From: JBCCEJ01 sp039030335
GTDB taxonomy: Bacteria > Pseudomonadota > Gammaproteobacteria > HK1
DNA length: 51,306 nucleotides
Direction: 5' to 3'
Assembly: GCA_039030335.1 (NCBI GenBank)
Contig: JBCCEJ010000042.1
Coordinates: 1-51,306 of the forward strand
The notes under the pieces are model-generated. The model saw nothing but the letters and a program-made list of their open reading frames with translations, ran no database searches and was not told the origin of the DNA. This document shows positions 16,031 through 24,693 of the stretch, piece after piece. A program made the translations under genes and the position numbers. Position 1 is the first letter of the stretch. Every line of letters starts with the position of its first letter.

Positions 16031-17224
16031 TCAGGCCGACTTATAGGGGTCGGCAGCATCGCGCAGACCATCACCCAGGAAGTTGAAAGCCAACACAGCG
16101 ATGATCACGGGTAGCACAGGAAGCATCAACCACGGGTAGAGTGCGACGGCATTGATGTTCTGTGCTTCGTTCAACAGCACACCCCAACTCGTTATGGGCG
16201 GGCGCAGTCCCAGTCCCAGGAAACTGAGCGCGGTCTCGCCGAGGATCATCGCTGGAATCGACAGCGTCGCAGACGCGATGAGGTGACTCATGAAGTTCGG
16301 GAGCAGGTGGCGCGCGATGACGCGGCGAGGCCGCGCGCCCATCAGCACGGCCGCTGTGCAGAAATCCTCTTCGCGCAGGGCCAGCAACTTTGAACGCACC
16401 GCCCGTGCCAGTCCGGTCCAGTCGATGAGACCGAGAATGACGGTGATACCCACAAATACCCCGACCGGGCTCCAGGTTACCGGTAGCGCCGCCGACAGAG
16501 CCATCCACAGTGGCAGCTCGGGAAACGACCGGATGATCTCGATCATCCGTTGCACGACGTTGTCGACCCAGCCTCCGTAGTAACCAGCCAGCCCGCCTAA
16601 CGTCAGACCTACGACGAAACTGATGGCGATGCCAACGAGCCCGATGGTAAGCGAGATGCGGGCGCCGTAGATGATCCGCGAAAAGATATCGCGACCAAGG
16701 CGATCGGTGCCAAACAGAAACAGGGTGCCATCGACGGCCGGACACACGACGTGAAAACTCGCCTCGAACAAGCCCCAGAAACGATACGAGTCGCCTGAGC
16801 AAAAAAAGCGTACGGGCTGAACTTTTGCGAGATTATCCGTGTATTCGCGACGGAGATTCTCCATGTTGAGGCGATAGTCCAGCCCGTAGACGAACGGTCC
16901 GACGAACTCGCCCTCATGGAAGAAGTGCACCGTCTGTGGCGGCGCGTAGATGAAACTGGTGTTGCGCGAATGCAGATTGTAGGGCGCGATCGCCTCACTC
17001 ACGATGATGGTTGCGTACATCACCAGAAGTACCAGTCCGGCAGCGACTGCGAGGTGGTGGCGCTTCAACCGCCACCACATCATCAACCACTGCGATGCCA
17101 GGAAGTAACGCTCCTGCTCCGGGCTCAGAGCTTCGATCGACTGCGGGTCGAATGGCGCATCCGAGACGTAGTGCTCCAGAACGTCCCCGTCCAGACGATT
17201 CTGGTTGCCGGTGGCTTCGCTCAC
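16031..17224 (-). CDS. oligopeptide-type ABC transporter permease (OppC/DppC-like)
   Basis: A 397-residue inner-membrane permease. A cytosolic N-terminal tail of ~55 residues precedes a first membrane helix (HHLAVAAGLVLLVMYATIIV, ~55-75). A periplasmic stretch of ~85 residues follows, longer than in OppC. FGTDRLGRDIFSRIIYGARISL then opens the transport domain. The EAA loop that docks the ATPase is visible as AAVLMGARPRRVIARHLLPN (~295). ALSFLGLGLRPPITSWG is typical of the family near the end. Its start overlaps the previous permease by four bases (ATGA). It is the last gene of the importer operon; the substrate is not determined. Confidence 0.88.
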   Translation of the reverse strand: MSEATGNQNRLDGDVLEHYVSDAPFDPQSIEALSPEQERYFLASQWLMMWWRLKRHHLAVAAGLVLLVMYATIIVSEAIAPYNLHSRNTSFIYAPPQTVHFFHEGEFVGPFVYGLDYRLNMENLRREYTDNLAKVQPVRFFCSGDSYRFWGLFEASFHVVCPAVDGTLFLFGTDRLGRDIFSRIIYGARISLTIGLVGIAISFVVGLTLGGLAGYYGGWVDNVVQRMIEIIRSFPELPLWMALSAALPVTWSPVGVFVGITVILGLIDWTGLARAVRSKLLALREEDFCTAAVLMGARPRRVIARHLLPNFMSHLIASATLSIPAMILGETALSFLGLGLRPPITSWGVLLNEAQNINAVALYPWLMLPVLPVIIAVLAFNFLGDGLRDAADPYKSA

Positions 17225-18219
17225 TTGCTGGCGCCCCCCTGCAGGCGGATGCGTGGATCCAGAACAGCTAGCGCGAGGTCAGACAGAAACATGCCGAATA
17301 CCGTCAGTACAGACAGGAACATCAGGAAAGAACCGGCGAGGTACATATCCTGACTGCGAAGTGCTTCCAGCAGCATCGGTCCTGTTGTTGGCAGCGACAG
17401 GACCACGGAGACGATCGCGGCACCCGAGACCACCTGCGGTAACAGATTCCCGATATCCGCAACAAATGGGTTCAAGGCCATCCGCAGCGGGTATTTGACG
17501 AGCAGCTTGAACGGCGCAAGCCCTTTCGCGCGGCCAGTCACGACATACTGCTTTTGCAACTCGTCGAGCAGGTTCGCACGCAGCCTTCGGATCATGCCGG
17601 CTGTACCGGAAGTGCCGATGACGACGACGGGGATCCACAGGTGTTCGAGTATCGATACGAATTTGCCCCAGGACATCGGGGTATCGATGTACTCCGGATC
17701 CATCAGTCCGCCTATCGACGTCCCGAAATAGACGTTCGCCACGTAGAGCAGTACGAGGGCCAGCAGGAAGTTCGGGGTCGCGAGACCAAGAAAACCGATG
17801 AACGTCAATCCGTGATCGGTCCAGCTGTACTGATGCGTCGCCGAGTAAACCCCAATTGGAAATGCCACCATCCACGTGAAGACGATCGTCGCAAACGACA
17901 CGACGAAGGACAGCATCAAACGATCGCCCACAACCTCGTTTACGGGCAGCGAATGTTCGAACGAGTAGCCCATGTCGCCCTGCACCAAACCGGTAACCCA
18001 CGTCCAGTATTGCAACCAGGGCGGTTGATCCAGCCCGTACTGCTGGCGCAGGAAAGCTATCTTCTCCTTGCTAACCGTTTCACCCTGGCTTTCCAGCTCA
18101 GCGATGTAGGTGCTCAGGTAGTCACCTTCCGGCAGCTGGATGATGATGAACACCAGGGCGCTGATCACGATCAGCGTCGGGATCATGACCAGCAGTCGAT
18201 GGATCAGATAGCGCAACAT
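17221..18219 (-). CDS. oligopeptide-type ABC transporter permease (OppB/DppB-like)
   Basis: A 332-residue permease with about six membrane helices. It begins MLRYLIHRLLVMIPTLIVIS, the standard OppB/DppB start, and the ATG at 18219 is four bases after the binding-protein stop. Residues 30-75 carry a charged insertion (GDYLSTYIAELESQGETVSK) before the conserved YGLDQPPWLQYWTWV and GDMGYSFEHSLPVNEVV. The EAA-type loop is QYVVTGRAKGLAPFKLLVKY (~230). Residues AGSFLMFLSVLTVFG and the final DLALAVLDPRIR are family-like. It should pair with the next gene product as the membrane channel. Confidence 0.9.
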   Translation of the reverse strand: MLRYLIHRLLVMIPTLIVISALVFIIIQLPEGDYLSTYIAELESQGETVSKEKIAFLRQQYGLDQPPWLQYWTWVTGLVQGDMGYSFEHSLPVNEVVGDRLMLSFVVSFATIVFTWMVAFPIGVYSATHQYSWTDHGLTFIGFLGLATPNFLLALVLLYVANVYFGTSIGGLMDPEYIDTPMSWGKFVSILEHLWIPVVVIGTSGTAGMIRRLRANLLDELQKQYVVTGRAKGLAPFKLLVKYPLRMALNPFVADIGNLLPQVVSGAAIVSVVLSLPTTGPMLLEALRSQDMYLAGSFLMFLSVLTVFGMFLSDLALAVLDPRIRLQGGASK

Positions 18220-18223
18220 TGAG

Positions 18224-20185
18224 TCAGCTGCCGTCGGCCCGTCTGTCAGCGTCTTCGAACCAGAACGTGTCGGGCGCGTAGAGGCCAAAATGGGCGCCCG
18301 GTTCCCAGTTGTAGATGCCTTGTTTCGGCACGTTGCGCAACGACCGGTTCACCACAACCGGCTGCGGCACTCCCTGTACGAGGCCGAACGAGAACACCTG
18401 ATCTGCGTGGATCGTCAGCATCTCGCGCCAGATCTCCTCGCGCGTGCGCTCATCAGGTGCTTTCACCCAGGCATTGCGTAACTCCATCAGCCGGCTCGCT
18501 TCCGGAATGTCGACCTGTTCGCCAGCTCCCCCCTTCGTTTCGAAGAACTGGCCCCACTTCGGCCACTGCAACTGCTGCTGGCTGGTGGGGGCGAGGCTGT
18601 CGGGGCTGATATTGGCCGTCGGTACGCCGTTTTCGAGACCGCCCCAGACGGCCATCAGCGTCTTACCGGCGAAGATCCGGTTCCGGAACACTTCGCGCTG
18701 CATCGGCTTCGTGTAGACCTTCAGGCCGAGCGACAGCCAGCTGTCGTGAATCAGTTCGAGAACGTCGGTTTGCTCCGTGTCCTCGCCCGCTGTCTCGACG
18801 ATCAGCGTCATCGAGCGGCCGTCAGGGAGCTTGCGCAATCCATCGTCGTCGCGCTCGGTCAGCCCGATCTGATCCAGGAGCATATTCGCTTCGCGCAGGT
18901 TGAAATCGGCCCAGGACGTACGGTACTCCGACCGATAGAGCGGACACGACTCGTGCACCGAATTATTGCTCTCAGTGGCCAGCCCGTAGTAAACGACCTG
19001 ATTGATCTCGTGCCGGTTTATCGCGAGCGACATGGCCCGGCGAAATCTGACGTCGCGAAACAGCTTGCGCCACACCAGATCGGCAGCGTTCAGATTCGGA
19101 AACAGTGCGATATGCGAACCCTTGGTCGTTTCCCATAGCCGCACTTCGTTGTTGGTGCGCTTCTCACTGGTCTTCAGAAACGTGTAGTCGCTGAACTTGA
19201 GATGCCGGGCCTGGAGGTCGGTCTCACCCGCACCGGTCTTGGCCGGGATCAGCTTACCGTCGGCGATATTCATGACGACGCGGTCGATGTAAGGGAGCTG
19301 TTGGCCCTTCCCGTCGACCCGGTGGAAGTACGGATTGCGCACGAACACGAAACGCTGCGACGGACCCTTTACGGTGTTGCGCCACGGCTGCAGTGTAGGG
19401 TGCTTGGGGTTCTTGTTCTTATACGGCGAATCTTTCCGGTTGTGCAGCGCTGCCCAGCTGTTCACGCCTGCGCCTTTAACGCGCTTGGCGAGTTTCTCGG
19501 GAATCTGGTAGCCGGCGTGATATTTCTTCAGAAAGTGCTTCGGCGCGTAGATGTAGAGCGGCCGCGTACCCGCGAGCGCCGGCAGAAAATAGGGGTTGGG
19601 TTTGCTCCAGGCATATCGAATGGTCGTTTCATCAACGACCTCGAACTGCGGCAGTTCGCCCTCCACCACCAACGCCTTGGGGGGGCCAAACGGCGAGACC
19701 TTGTCATTGTTGGCGATGTCTTCCCACCAGTAGCGGAAGTCCTCCGCCGTAAACGGCTTGCCGTTCGACCACCGGTGTCCCTTGCGCAGCTTCAGGATGA
19801 ATTCCTTGTCCTCGTTGATCTGCACTTCTTCGAGAATGTCCGGCACGAGGTTGAACTCGCGGTCGTAGGTGACCAGACGCGCGTACCCGTAAACCACCAT
19901 CATTCTTACGTCTTTGGTCCGGCCCATCAGGATCCGCAGGTCACCGCCGTACTTGCCGTCTTTCTTGCCGAGCGCAGTCATGTCCATGACTCGGGGTGCC
20001 AACGGCAGCCGCTCGTGCAGTGGCGGCAGCTTGTCTTGTTTCACCAGTGCGGTGAGCATCGGCGACTCGACGAATTTCACCGGTGCCGCCATGCCGGCGG
20101 CGCTGGTGAAGGCCAGCGCACCGGCCATCAATAGTTTCAGGGTGCGCGCGCGGACCGCGCGTGCGCCGGACGTAAACGGTGTCAT
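18224..20185 (-). CDS. extracellular solute-binding protein, family 5
   Basis: A 653-residue periplasmic binding protein, longer than classic OppA/DppA (~540) and closer in size to YejA-type proteins. The start is ATG 20185, overlapping the ATPase stop (ATGA). It gives a basic N-region and a signal peptide ending near GMAAPV. SBP family-5 features follow: LEEVQINEDKEFILKLRKGHRWSNGKPFTAEDFRYWWED is recognisable around residues 120-160, and the FRDVRFRRAMSLAINRHEI segment occurs near 375. It should capture a peptide or other oligomer and hand it to the permeases; the ligand is unknown. The operon is ATPase, binding protein, permease, permease. Confidence 0.88.
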   Translation of the reverse strand: MTPFTSGARAVRARTLKLLMAGALAFTSAAGMAAPVKFVESPMLTALVKQDKLPPLHERLPLAPRVMDMTALGKKDGKYGGDLRILMGRTKDVRMMVVYGYARLVTYDREFNLVPDILEEVQINEDKEFILKLRKGHRWSNGKPFTAEDFRYWWEDIANNDKVSPFGPPKALVVEGELPQFEVVDETTIRYAWSKPNPYFLPALAGTRPLYIYAPKHFLKKYHAGYQIPEKLAKRVKGAGVNSWAALHNRKDSPYKNKNPKHPTLQPWRNTVKGPSQRFVFVRNPYFHRVDGKGQQLPYIDRVVMNIADGKLIPAKTGAGETDLQARHLKFSDYTFLKTSEKRTNNEVRLWETTKGSHIALFPNLNAADLVWRKLFRDVRFRRAMSLAINRHEINQVVYYGLATESNNSVHESCPLYRSEYRTSWADFNLREANMLLDQIGLTERDDDGLRKLPDGRSMTLIVETAGEDTEQTDVLELIHDSWLSLGLKVYTKPMQREVFRNRIFAGKTLMAVWGGLENGVPTANISPDSLAPTSQQQLQWPKWGQFFETKGGAGEQVDIPEASRLMELRNAWVKAPDERTREEIWREMLTIHADQVFSFGLVQGVPQPVVVNRSLRNVPKQGIYNWEPGAHFGLYAPDTFWFEDADRRADGS

Positions 20186-22062
20186 TGGGCAGCCTCCGCG
20201 GTCAGTTCTGGCTGTGCCCGAACCCAGTGGCCGTCGCCTATATCCAACAATGTCGGACGGGCGCCTCCAGTCGCCGCAAACGGCGCTGGCCATTCCGCCG
20301 GGTTCGAAGCCTTGCCTTCCATTAGGGCAGTCAGGTCGAGTTGCGCGTCCAGGTCGGTACGCGGTACCGCGTGCAGGAGCGCCTGAGTATAGGGGTGGAC
20401 GGGATTGGCAAAAATCTGGTCCCGCCGTGCGGTCTCGACCATGTGTCCACGGCACATGACGGCGATGCGGTCGGCCATGTAGTCGACTACGGCCAGATTG
20501 TGCGAGACGAACAGGTAGGTGAGGCCCAGCTCAGCCTGCAGATCCTTCAACAAATTGAGAATCTGCGCCTGGACCGATACATCCAACGCCGATACGGGTT
20601 CGTCGCAGATCAACAGTTCGGGGTTCAGAGCCAGCGCGCGCGCAATGCCGATGCGCTGGCGCTGACCGCCGGAGAAGCTGTGCGGATAGCGCGCCAGGAA
20701 ACGTGGGTCCAGCCCGACGTGACGCATCAGTTCCTTCACGATATCGATCCGGTGAGCGCGGTCGCCGACCTCGTGAATGACCAGCGGCTCACTGATGATA
20801 TCGAACACCGTCATGCGCGGATTGAGCGAACTGAACGGATCCTGAAAAACGAACTGGATCTTCTGGCGTAACGCTTCCATGCGGGCGGTTGACATGTGGT
20901 GCAGCGCCAGGCGCTCACCCCGGTCGTTGTAGTAGATCTCCCCGACGTCGGCGGTTACCGCGCGCATGATGATCTTGCTGAGCGTAGTCTTACCACACCC
21001 GCTTTCACCCACCAGGCCCAGACATTCGCCACGGGCGATACTGAGCGAGACGTCATCGAGCGCCTGAATCGCTTCGCCGGCGCCACCGAACAGGCCGCTT
21101 TTGCGGATCTGGAAACGCTTGCTGATGTTACGAACATCGAGCAGCGGGCCAGCCGACTCGGCGCCTTCGGGCCACGGGTCCCGCTGCATCAGGTGGGAAT
21201 CGTGCACCGGTTCTACCGCTCGGATCGGGGTCAGTTTTTCACCGGATTCCATGCCGACTCGCGGCACTGCCTTCATGAGCGCGCGCAGGTACGGATGGCG
21301 TGGGTTCGTGAAAATCTGTTCGAGCGTGCCCCGTTCCATCAGGCGACCGTGGTACACCACCACAACCTCGTCAGCCATGTTCGCGACGACGCCCAGGTCG
21401 TGCGTAATCAGCAGCACGGCCATGCCGAACTCTTGCTGCAGGTCCTGCATCAATTTGAGCGTTTGCGCCTGGATGGTGACGTCGAGCGCGGTGGTCGGCT
21501 CATCTGCGATCAAAAGCGCCGGACGGCACACCAGAGCCATCGCGATCATGGCACGCTGGCGCAGGCCCCCCGAGAGTTCGAACGGGTAGGTCTTCAATGC
21601 GCGGTCCGGATCTGGGAAGCCGACCTTGGCCAGCATTTCGCGCGCCTTCTCCTGCGCCTGTTCTCCATTGACGTCCTGATGTAGACGTACGGCCTCTTCG
21701 ATCTGATTGCCGATCGTGTGGAGCGGCGACAGCGACGTCATGGGCTCCTGGAAGATCATTGAGATCCGGCCGCCGCGGATACTCCGCATCTGCTGGTCAT
21801 CGGGGTCCAGCGCGGCGATGTCGACCGATTGCCCGGCCGGGTCGTTGAAGACGATCTGGCCTGACGTGATGTCGGCGGCACCCGGCAAGATACCCATGAT
21901 GCTCTGCGAGATGACGGACTTCCCGGAGCCTGATTCCCCCACCAGGGCGACGGTGGAACCGGGCTTTATTCGAAAGCTGACCCCGCTTACTGCGGGCACC
22001 ACGCCCTGCTGGTGCAGTCGGAACTCGACGTGCAGATCGCGAACTTCCAGCAGGTTGGTCAT
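20182..22062 (-). CDS. fused double ABC ATPase of the oligopeptide-type importer
   Basis: A 626-residue protein carrying both nucleotide-binding domains, as in YejF-type transporters. Domain 1: Walker A GESGSGKS (42-49), Q-loop FQEPMTSL, signature LSGGLRQR (163), Walker B LLIADEPT. Domain 2: Walker A GESGCGKT (352-359), Q-loop FQDPFSSL, signature FSGGQRQRIGIARAL, Walker B LLICDEPVSALD. Each domain ends with the oligopeptide-transporter C-terminal motif (NPRHPYLRALMKAVPR; NPVHPYTQALLHAVPR). All catalytic residues look intact. I chose the ATG at 22062 (MTNLLEV) because a TTG 12 codons upstream gives a non-conserved leader. It is the first gene of the operon. Confidence 0.93.
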   Translation of the reverse strand: MTNLLEVRDLHVEFRLHQQGVVPAVSGVSFRIKPGSTVALVGESGSGKSVISQSIMGILPGAADITSGQIVFNDPAGQSVDIAALDPDDQQMRSIRGGRISMIFQEPMTSLSPLHTIGNQIEEAVRLHQDVNGEQAQEKAREMLAKVGFPDPDRALKTYPFELSGGLRQRAMIAMALVCRPALLIADEPTTALDVTIQAQTLKLMQDLQQEFGMAVLLITHDLGVVANMADEVVVVYHGRLMERGTLEQIFTNPRHPYLRALMKAVPRVGMESGEKLTPIRAVEPVHDSHLMQRDPWPEGAESAGPLLDVRNISKRFQIRKSGLFGGAGEAIQALDDVSLSIARGECLGLVGESGCGKTTLSKIIMRAVTADVGEIYYNDRGERLALHHMSTARMEALRQKIQFVFQDPFSSLNPRMTVFDIISEPLVIHEVGDRAHRIDIVKELMRHVGLDPRFLARYPHSFSGGQRQRIGIARALALNPELLICDEPVSALDVSVQAQILNLLKDLQAELGLTYLFVSHNLAVVDYMADRIAVMCRGHMVETARRDQIFANPVHPYTQALLHAVPRTDLDAQLDLTALMEGKASNPAEWPAPFAATGGARPTLLDIGDGHWVRAQPELTAEAAQ

Positions 22063-22207
22063 AACTCGGCTCCGATAACGCGCAACCGGCGGCCCCAAAA
22101 AGGCCCCTTGAGACTCACCGGTGCGATCTCCATCTCAGAGGTGTCCTGGTGTGCTGGATGTACTCAGTTGTCGTCCGACGACACAGAAACATTCAGCCGG
22201 TTGAGCG

Positions 22208-22687
22208 TCAGCCACGCGGTAACGTCACGGCTGAAAGGTTGTGAATTGTTGCTGGGTCCAGTGGTATCGCGCGGGCCTCGGCTGCGCGCGCGGCGTGCGC
22301 GACCAGCAACTCGAAATTCGTGATCCGCGAGTCTACACGCAGACGACCGCCATCGTCCGCCACCATCGTGAGTTGCAGCCAGCCATCCTCGCGGTCTCGT
22401 CGGGTGGAAAAGTAGGCCAGTTCGAGACCCGACAACGTGTCCCAGCGGATGCTTCGACCGCCTGGCTCGCACCTCACCCCCGCATCGCAAATGACGATTC
22501 TCATTCTCGCCCGCAACAGGGTCAAGCCCCCATAGCCAAGGAAGATCGCAGCTAGCGGGCCCGCCACGTAGAAGCTGAAGGAGCCCGGTTCGACGCTGAA
22601 TGTCAGCAGCGCGCAGAAAGCCCCGCCGGCCAACGCGGCAGCGGCGTCCGCGATGACTCCGGTCAAGGGATAGTGCAGAGCGCTCAA
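22208..22687 (-). CDS. small membrane protein with PH-like tail, last gene of the glycan cluster
   Basis: A 159-residue protein with two hydrophobic helices (about residues 10-32 and 38-58). A soluble domain follows (IVICDAGVRCEPGGRSIRWDTLSGLELAYFS) that resembles bacterial PH-like domains of inner-membrane proteins. The function is unknown. The start overlaps the deacetylase-like gene by four bases (ATGA), so it belongs to the same transcript. The end is slightly suspect: the +1 frame continues for about 15 more codons with a plausible sequence, so a late frameshift is possible. Confidence 0.65.
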   Translation of the reverse strand: MSALHYPLTGVIADAAAALAGGAFCALLTFSVEPGSFSFYVAGPLAAIFLGYGGLTLLRARMRIVICDAGVRCEPGGRSIRWDTLSGLELAYFSTRRDREDGWLQLTMVADDGGRLRVDSRITNFELLVAHAARAAEARAIPLDPATIHNLSAVTLPRG

Positions 22688-23526
22688 CCTTCCTCTCCCA
22701 GCTCACCTGGCGCGGTTGCGTCTGAGCGCGCCGAAGCACCGCGACCCGCGCTGGTACCGAGCGCGAACAGCGCCCGCGGTGCCATCACCCGGGCACAGGG
22801 GTGCTCGCGTAACCAGTGGAAGAGATCGGTCAGAAACCGCCAGGTCGCCTCATCATGAACTCTGTGATGAGTCAAGATGCCCGTCGCTTCGGTAGGGTCG
22901 ACCCTGCCCTCGGCGCGCGCCTGCCAGTGTCCCAGCAACTGCGCCACGGCGTGCTCCTCTCCGACGAAACCACCGCCAAGACGCCACGCGATCACATCCA
23001 CATGCGTATTGACGCGCGTTAGCGCGGGGGTCGCGCGTCGGGGCCGCGGCCTGAAGGTCGAAAGTCCTCGCAGACCCACTTCGGGCAGACGCGCGATCAG
23101 GTCGTCGCTGATGCGGTTCCACGGAGGCACCAGCACCGGCTGAAAGTTCCGACCGAACCGCGCCGACAGTCGCGCGCGCCCGAGCGCCAGTTCTGCGAGG
23201 CGCTGCTGCACCGGGCGCGAGTCTCCGAGTTCAGCTTTCTTGGCACCCGCCGGCGCGCGATTTTGGTGGGCGTAGCCGTGTTGCCAAACGCACATTTCAC
23301 TCCATCCGGCCAGTGCGCTGCCGAGACCTGGCTGGAGCAGTGCCGGTACGACGGCCAGAGCCACGGGTGACCGGGTATCGATGGACAGCTGGCGCAGCCG
23401 TGCCAGCGCTGGCGAAGCGTCCGCCGCATCGTCATCACGCCACCAGATCGGATACGGATGTCCGTGGTCGCGCCGCCATGCGCGCAACGCCGCGTCCAGG
23501 GATTGGCGCGAGCGAGCGCTCAGCAT
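22684..23526 (-). CDS. polysaccharide-deacetylase-like protein
   Basis: A 280-residue protein with the motif order of NodB-type carbohydrate deacetylases. There is an acidic metal/catalytic cluster WWRDDDAA (~28-35), the His pair of WQHGYAHQN (H83, H87), VPPWNRI (~135; the usual RxPY/PPW position) and a late His in GILTHHRVHD (~240). It should be cytosolic, since no signal peptide is seen, unlike many deacetylases that act in the periplasm. The likely role is removal of an acetyl group from an amino sugar in the glycan made by the surrounding glycosyltransferases; this is inferred. It starts seven bases inside the previous glycosyltransferase gene and overlaps the next by four. Confidence 0.75.
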   Translation of the reverse strand: MLSARSRQSLDAALRAWRRDHGHPYPIWWRDDDAADASPALARLRQLSIDTRSPVALAVVPALLQPGLGSALAGWSEMCVWQHGYAHQNRAPAGAKKAELGDSRPVQQRLAELALGRARLSARFGRNFQPVLVPPWNRISDDLIARLPEVGLRGLSTFRPRPRRATPALTRVNTHVDVIAWRLGGGFVGEEHAVAQLLGHWQARAEGRVDPTEATGILTHHRVHDEATWRFLTDLFHWLREHPCARVMAPRALFALGTSAGRGASARSDATAPGELGEEG

Positions 23527-24686
23527 GAAGCCAACGCCACGACGGCCGCAGCAGCCGTGGCGGCGCCATCCAACGCTACGTCTGCGCCACCGGCGGCAGG
23601 CAGGCTTTGCGCCTGCTCCACGGCCTGCAGCAGGGCACGACCTTCAACATCCAGCTCGAGTTCGGCCCCCGGCAACATAACGGCACGTCGGCGCTCGGCG
23701 AGCAGCGCGGCCCTGAATGTTTGTTCCGCCTGTCCTGCGGCCACGTAAGGCACGAGCACCGCCGGGACGCCGGCAGCGAGCACCTCGGCGACCGTGTTGT
23801 AGCCCGCCTGTGATACCGAGACGCCCGCCACATCCAGCAGCTGCAAGAAGTCGGGCCGGTTGCGCTCGACGATGGCATGGCCACCAGCGCGGCGCCGAAG
23901 CTCGTCAAATTCTTCCTTCGCCAGGTTGTCGCCAACCAGGATATGCCAGTCGTAAGCGTTCCAGGCGGATCGGGCGGCAGCGATCGCAGCCGTTGCAAGC
24001 TCGATACCCACGGCCCCACCGCCGGTCGACACCAGCACGCTCCCCGGTCGCACGCCCGGCGGCCGGCCGACGCCACCTGCCGGCGGCCGATCGGTGACAT
24101 AGCCGGTGTACCGAATACGCTCGGCCACGCAGGACGCGCCTGTGAACGTTGCACCGAGGTCGCACCATGCCGGGTCGCCGTGCACCAGTACCAGGTCGTA
24201 CCAGGCACCGATCTCGTGGATGGCTCGCGCGGCACGTACGGTCGGACGGTCGTAGCCTTCGAGAATGTCGCGCACCGAGGCGACCATTCGCTGCCTGGGA
24301 TCGTGCGCCACTCGCCGGACCATCGGCTCCAGTTCGAACCGCAGTAAACGGCGTCCGAATGGAAACGACTCGGTAACGGTGACGTCTGGCGCGAATGCCG
24401 CGTGGAGGTCGAGCAACCGGTCGCGCCGCCGGCGCCGCCAGGCGCTGTCGACCGGCTGCCCGTCGGCGTCGACCAGGGCCTTGAAGGTCGCATCCTGAGC
24501 CCGGGCGGGCGGCAATTGTTCGAAACGGCCCACGCGCGGCGCCAGATCGCGCACGGGCAAACCGCCCGAGACACAGCAAACCGTGGCACCTGCTTCCACC
24601 AGCGCGTCTGCCAGGCGGACAGCGCGGCGCAAGTGCCCGATGCCCAGCAAATGTTGTACGTACACCAGGACTCGCGGTTCTTTCAT
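23520..24686 (-). CDS. MurG/COG4671-like glycosyltransferase, third paralogue
   Basis: A 388-residue predicted GT-B glycosyltransferase. The N-terminal YVQHLLGIGHLRRAVRLADA has the GxGH nucleotide-sugar motif of the MurG-like superfamily. The C-terminal half has VSTGGGAVGIEL and VSQAGYNTVAEVLAAG with VPAVLVPY, the glycine-rich donor loop. It is clearly related to the products at 24694-25872 (YVQHLMGIGHQRR) and 29133-30347 (YSHDTFGLGHLRR). I chose ATG 24686, seven bases after the previous stop, because the earlier frame lacks the conserved start. Donor and acceptor are unknown. Confidence 0.78.
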   Translation of the reverse strand: MKEPRVLVYVQHLLGIGHLRRAVRLADALVEAGATVCCVSGGLPVRDLAPRVGRFEQLPPARAQDATFKALVDADGQPVDSAWRRRRRDRLLDLHAAFAPDVTVTESFPFGRRLLRFELEPMVRRVAHDPRQRMVASVRDILEGYDRPTVRAARAIHEIGAWYDLVLVHGDPAWCDLGATFTGASCVAERIRYTGYVTDRPPAGGVGRPPGVRPGSVLVSTGGGAVGIELATAAIAAARSAWNAYDWHILVGDNLAKEEFDELRRRAGGHAIVERNRPDFLQLLDVAGVSVSQAGYNTVAEVLAAGVPAVLVPYVAAGQAEQTFRAALLAERRRAVMLPGAELELDVEGRALLQAVEQAQSLPAAGGADVALDGAATAAAAVVALASC

Positions 24687-24693
24687 GACAGGC

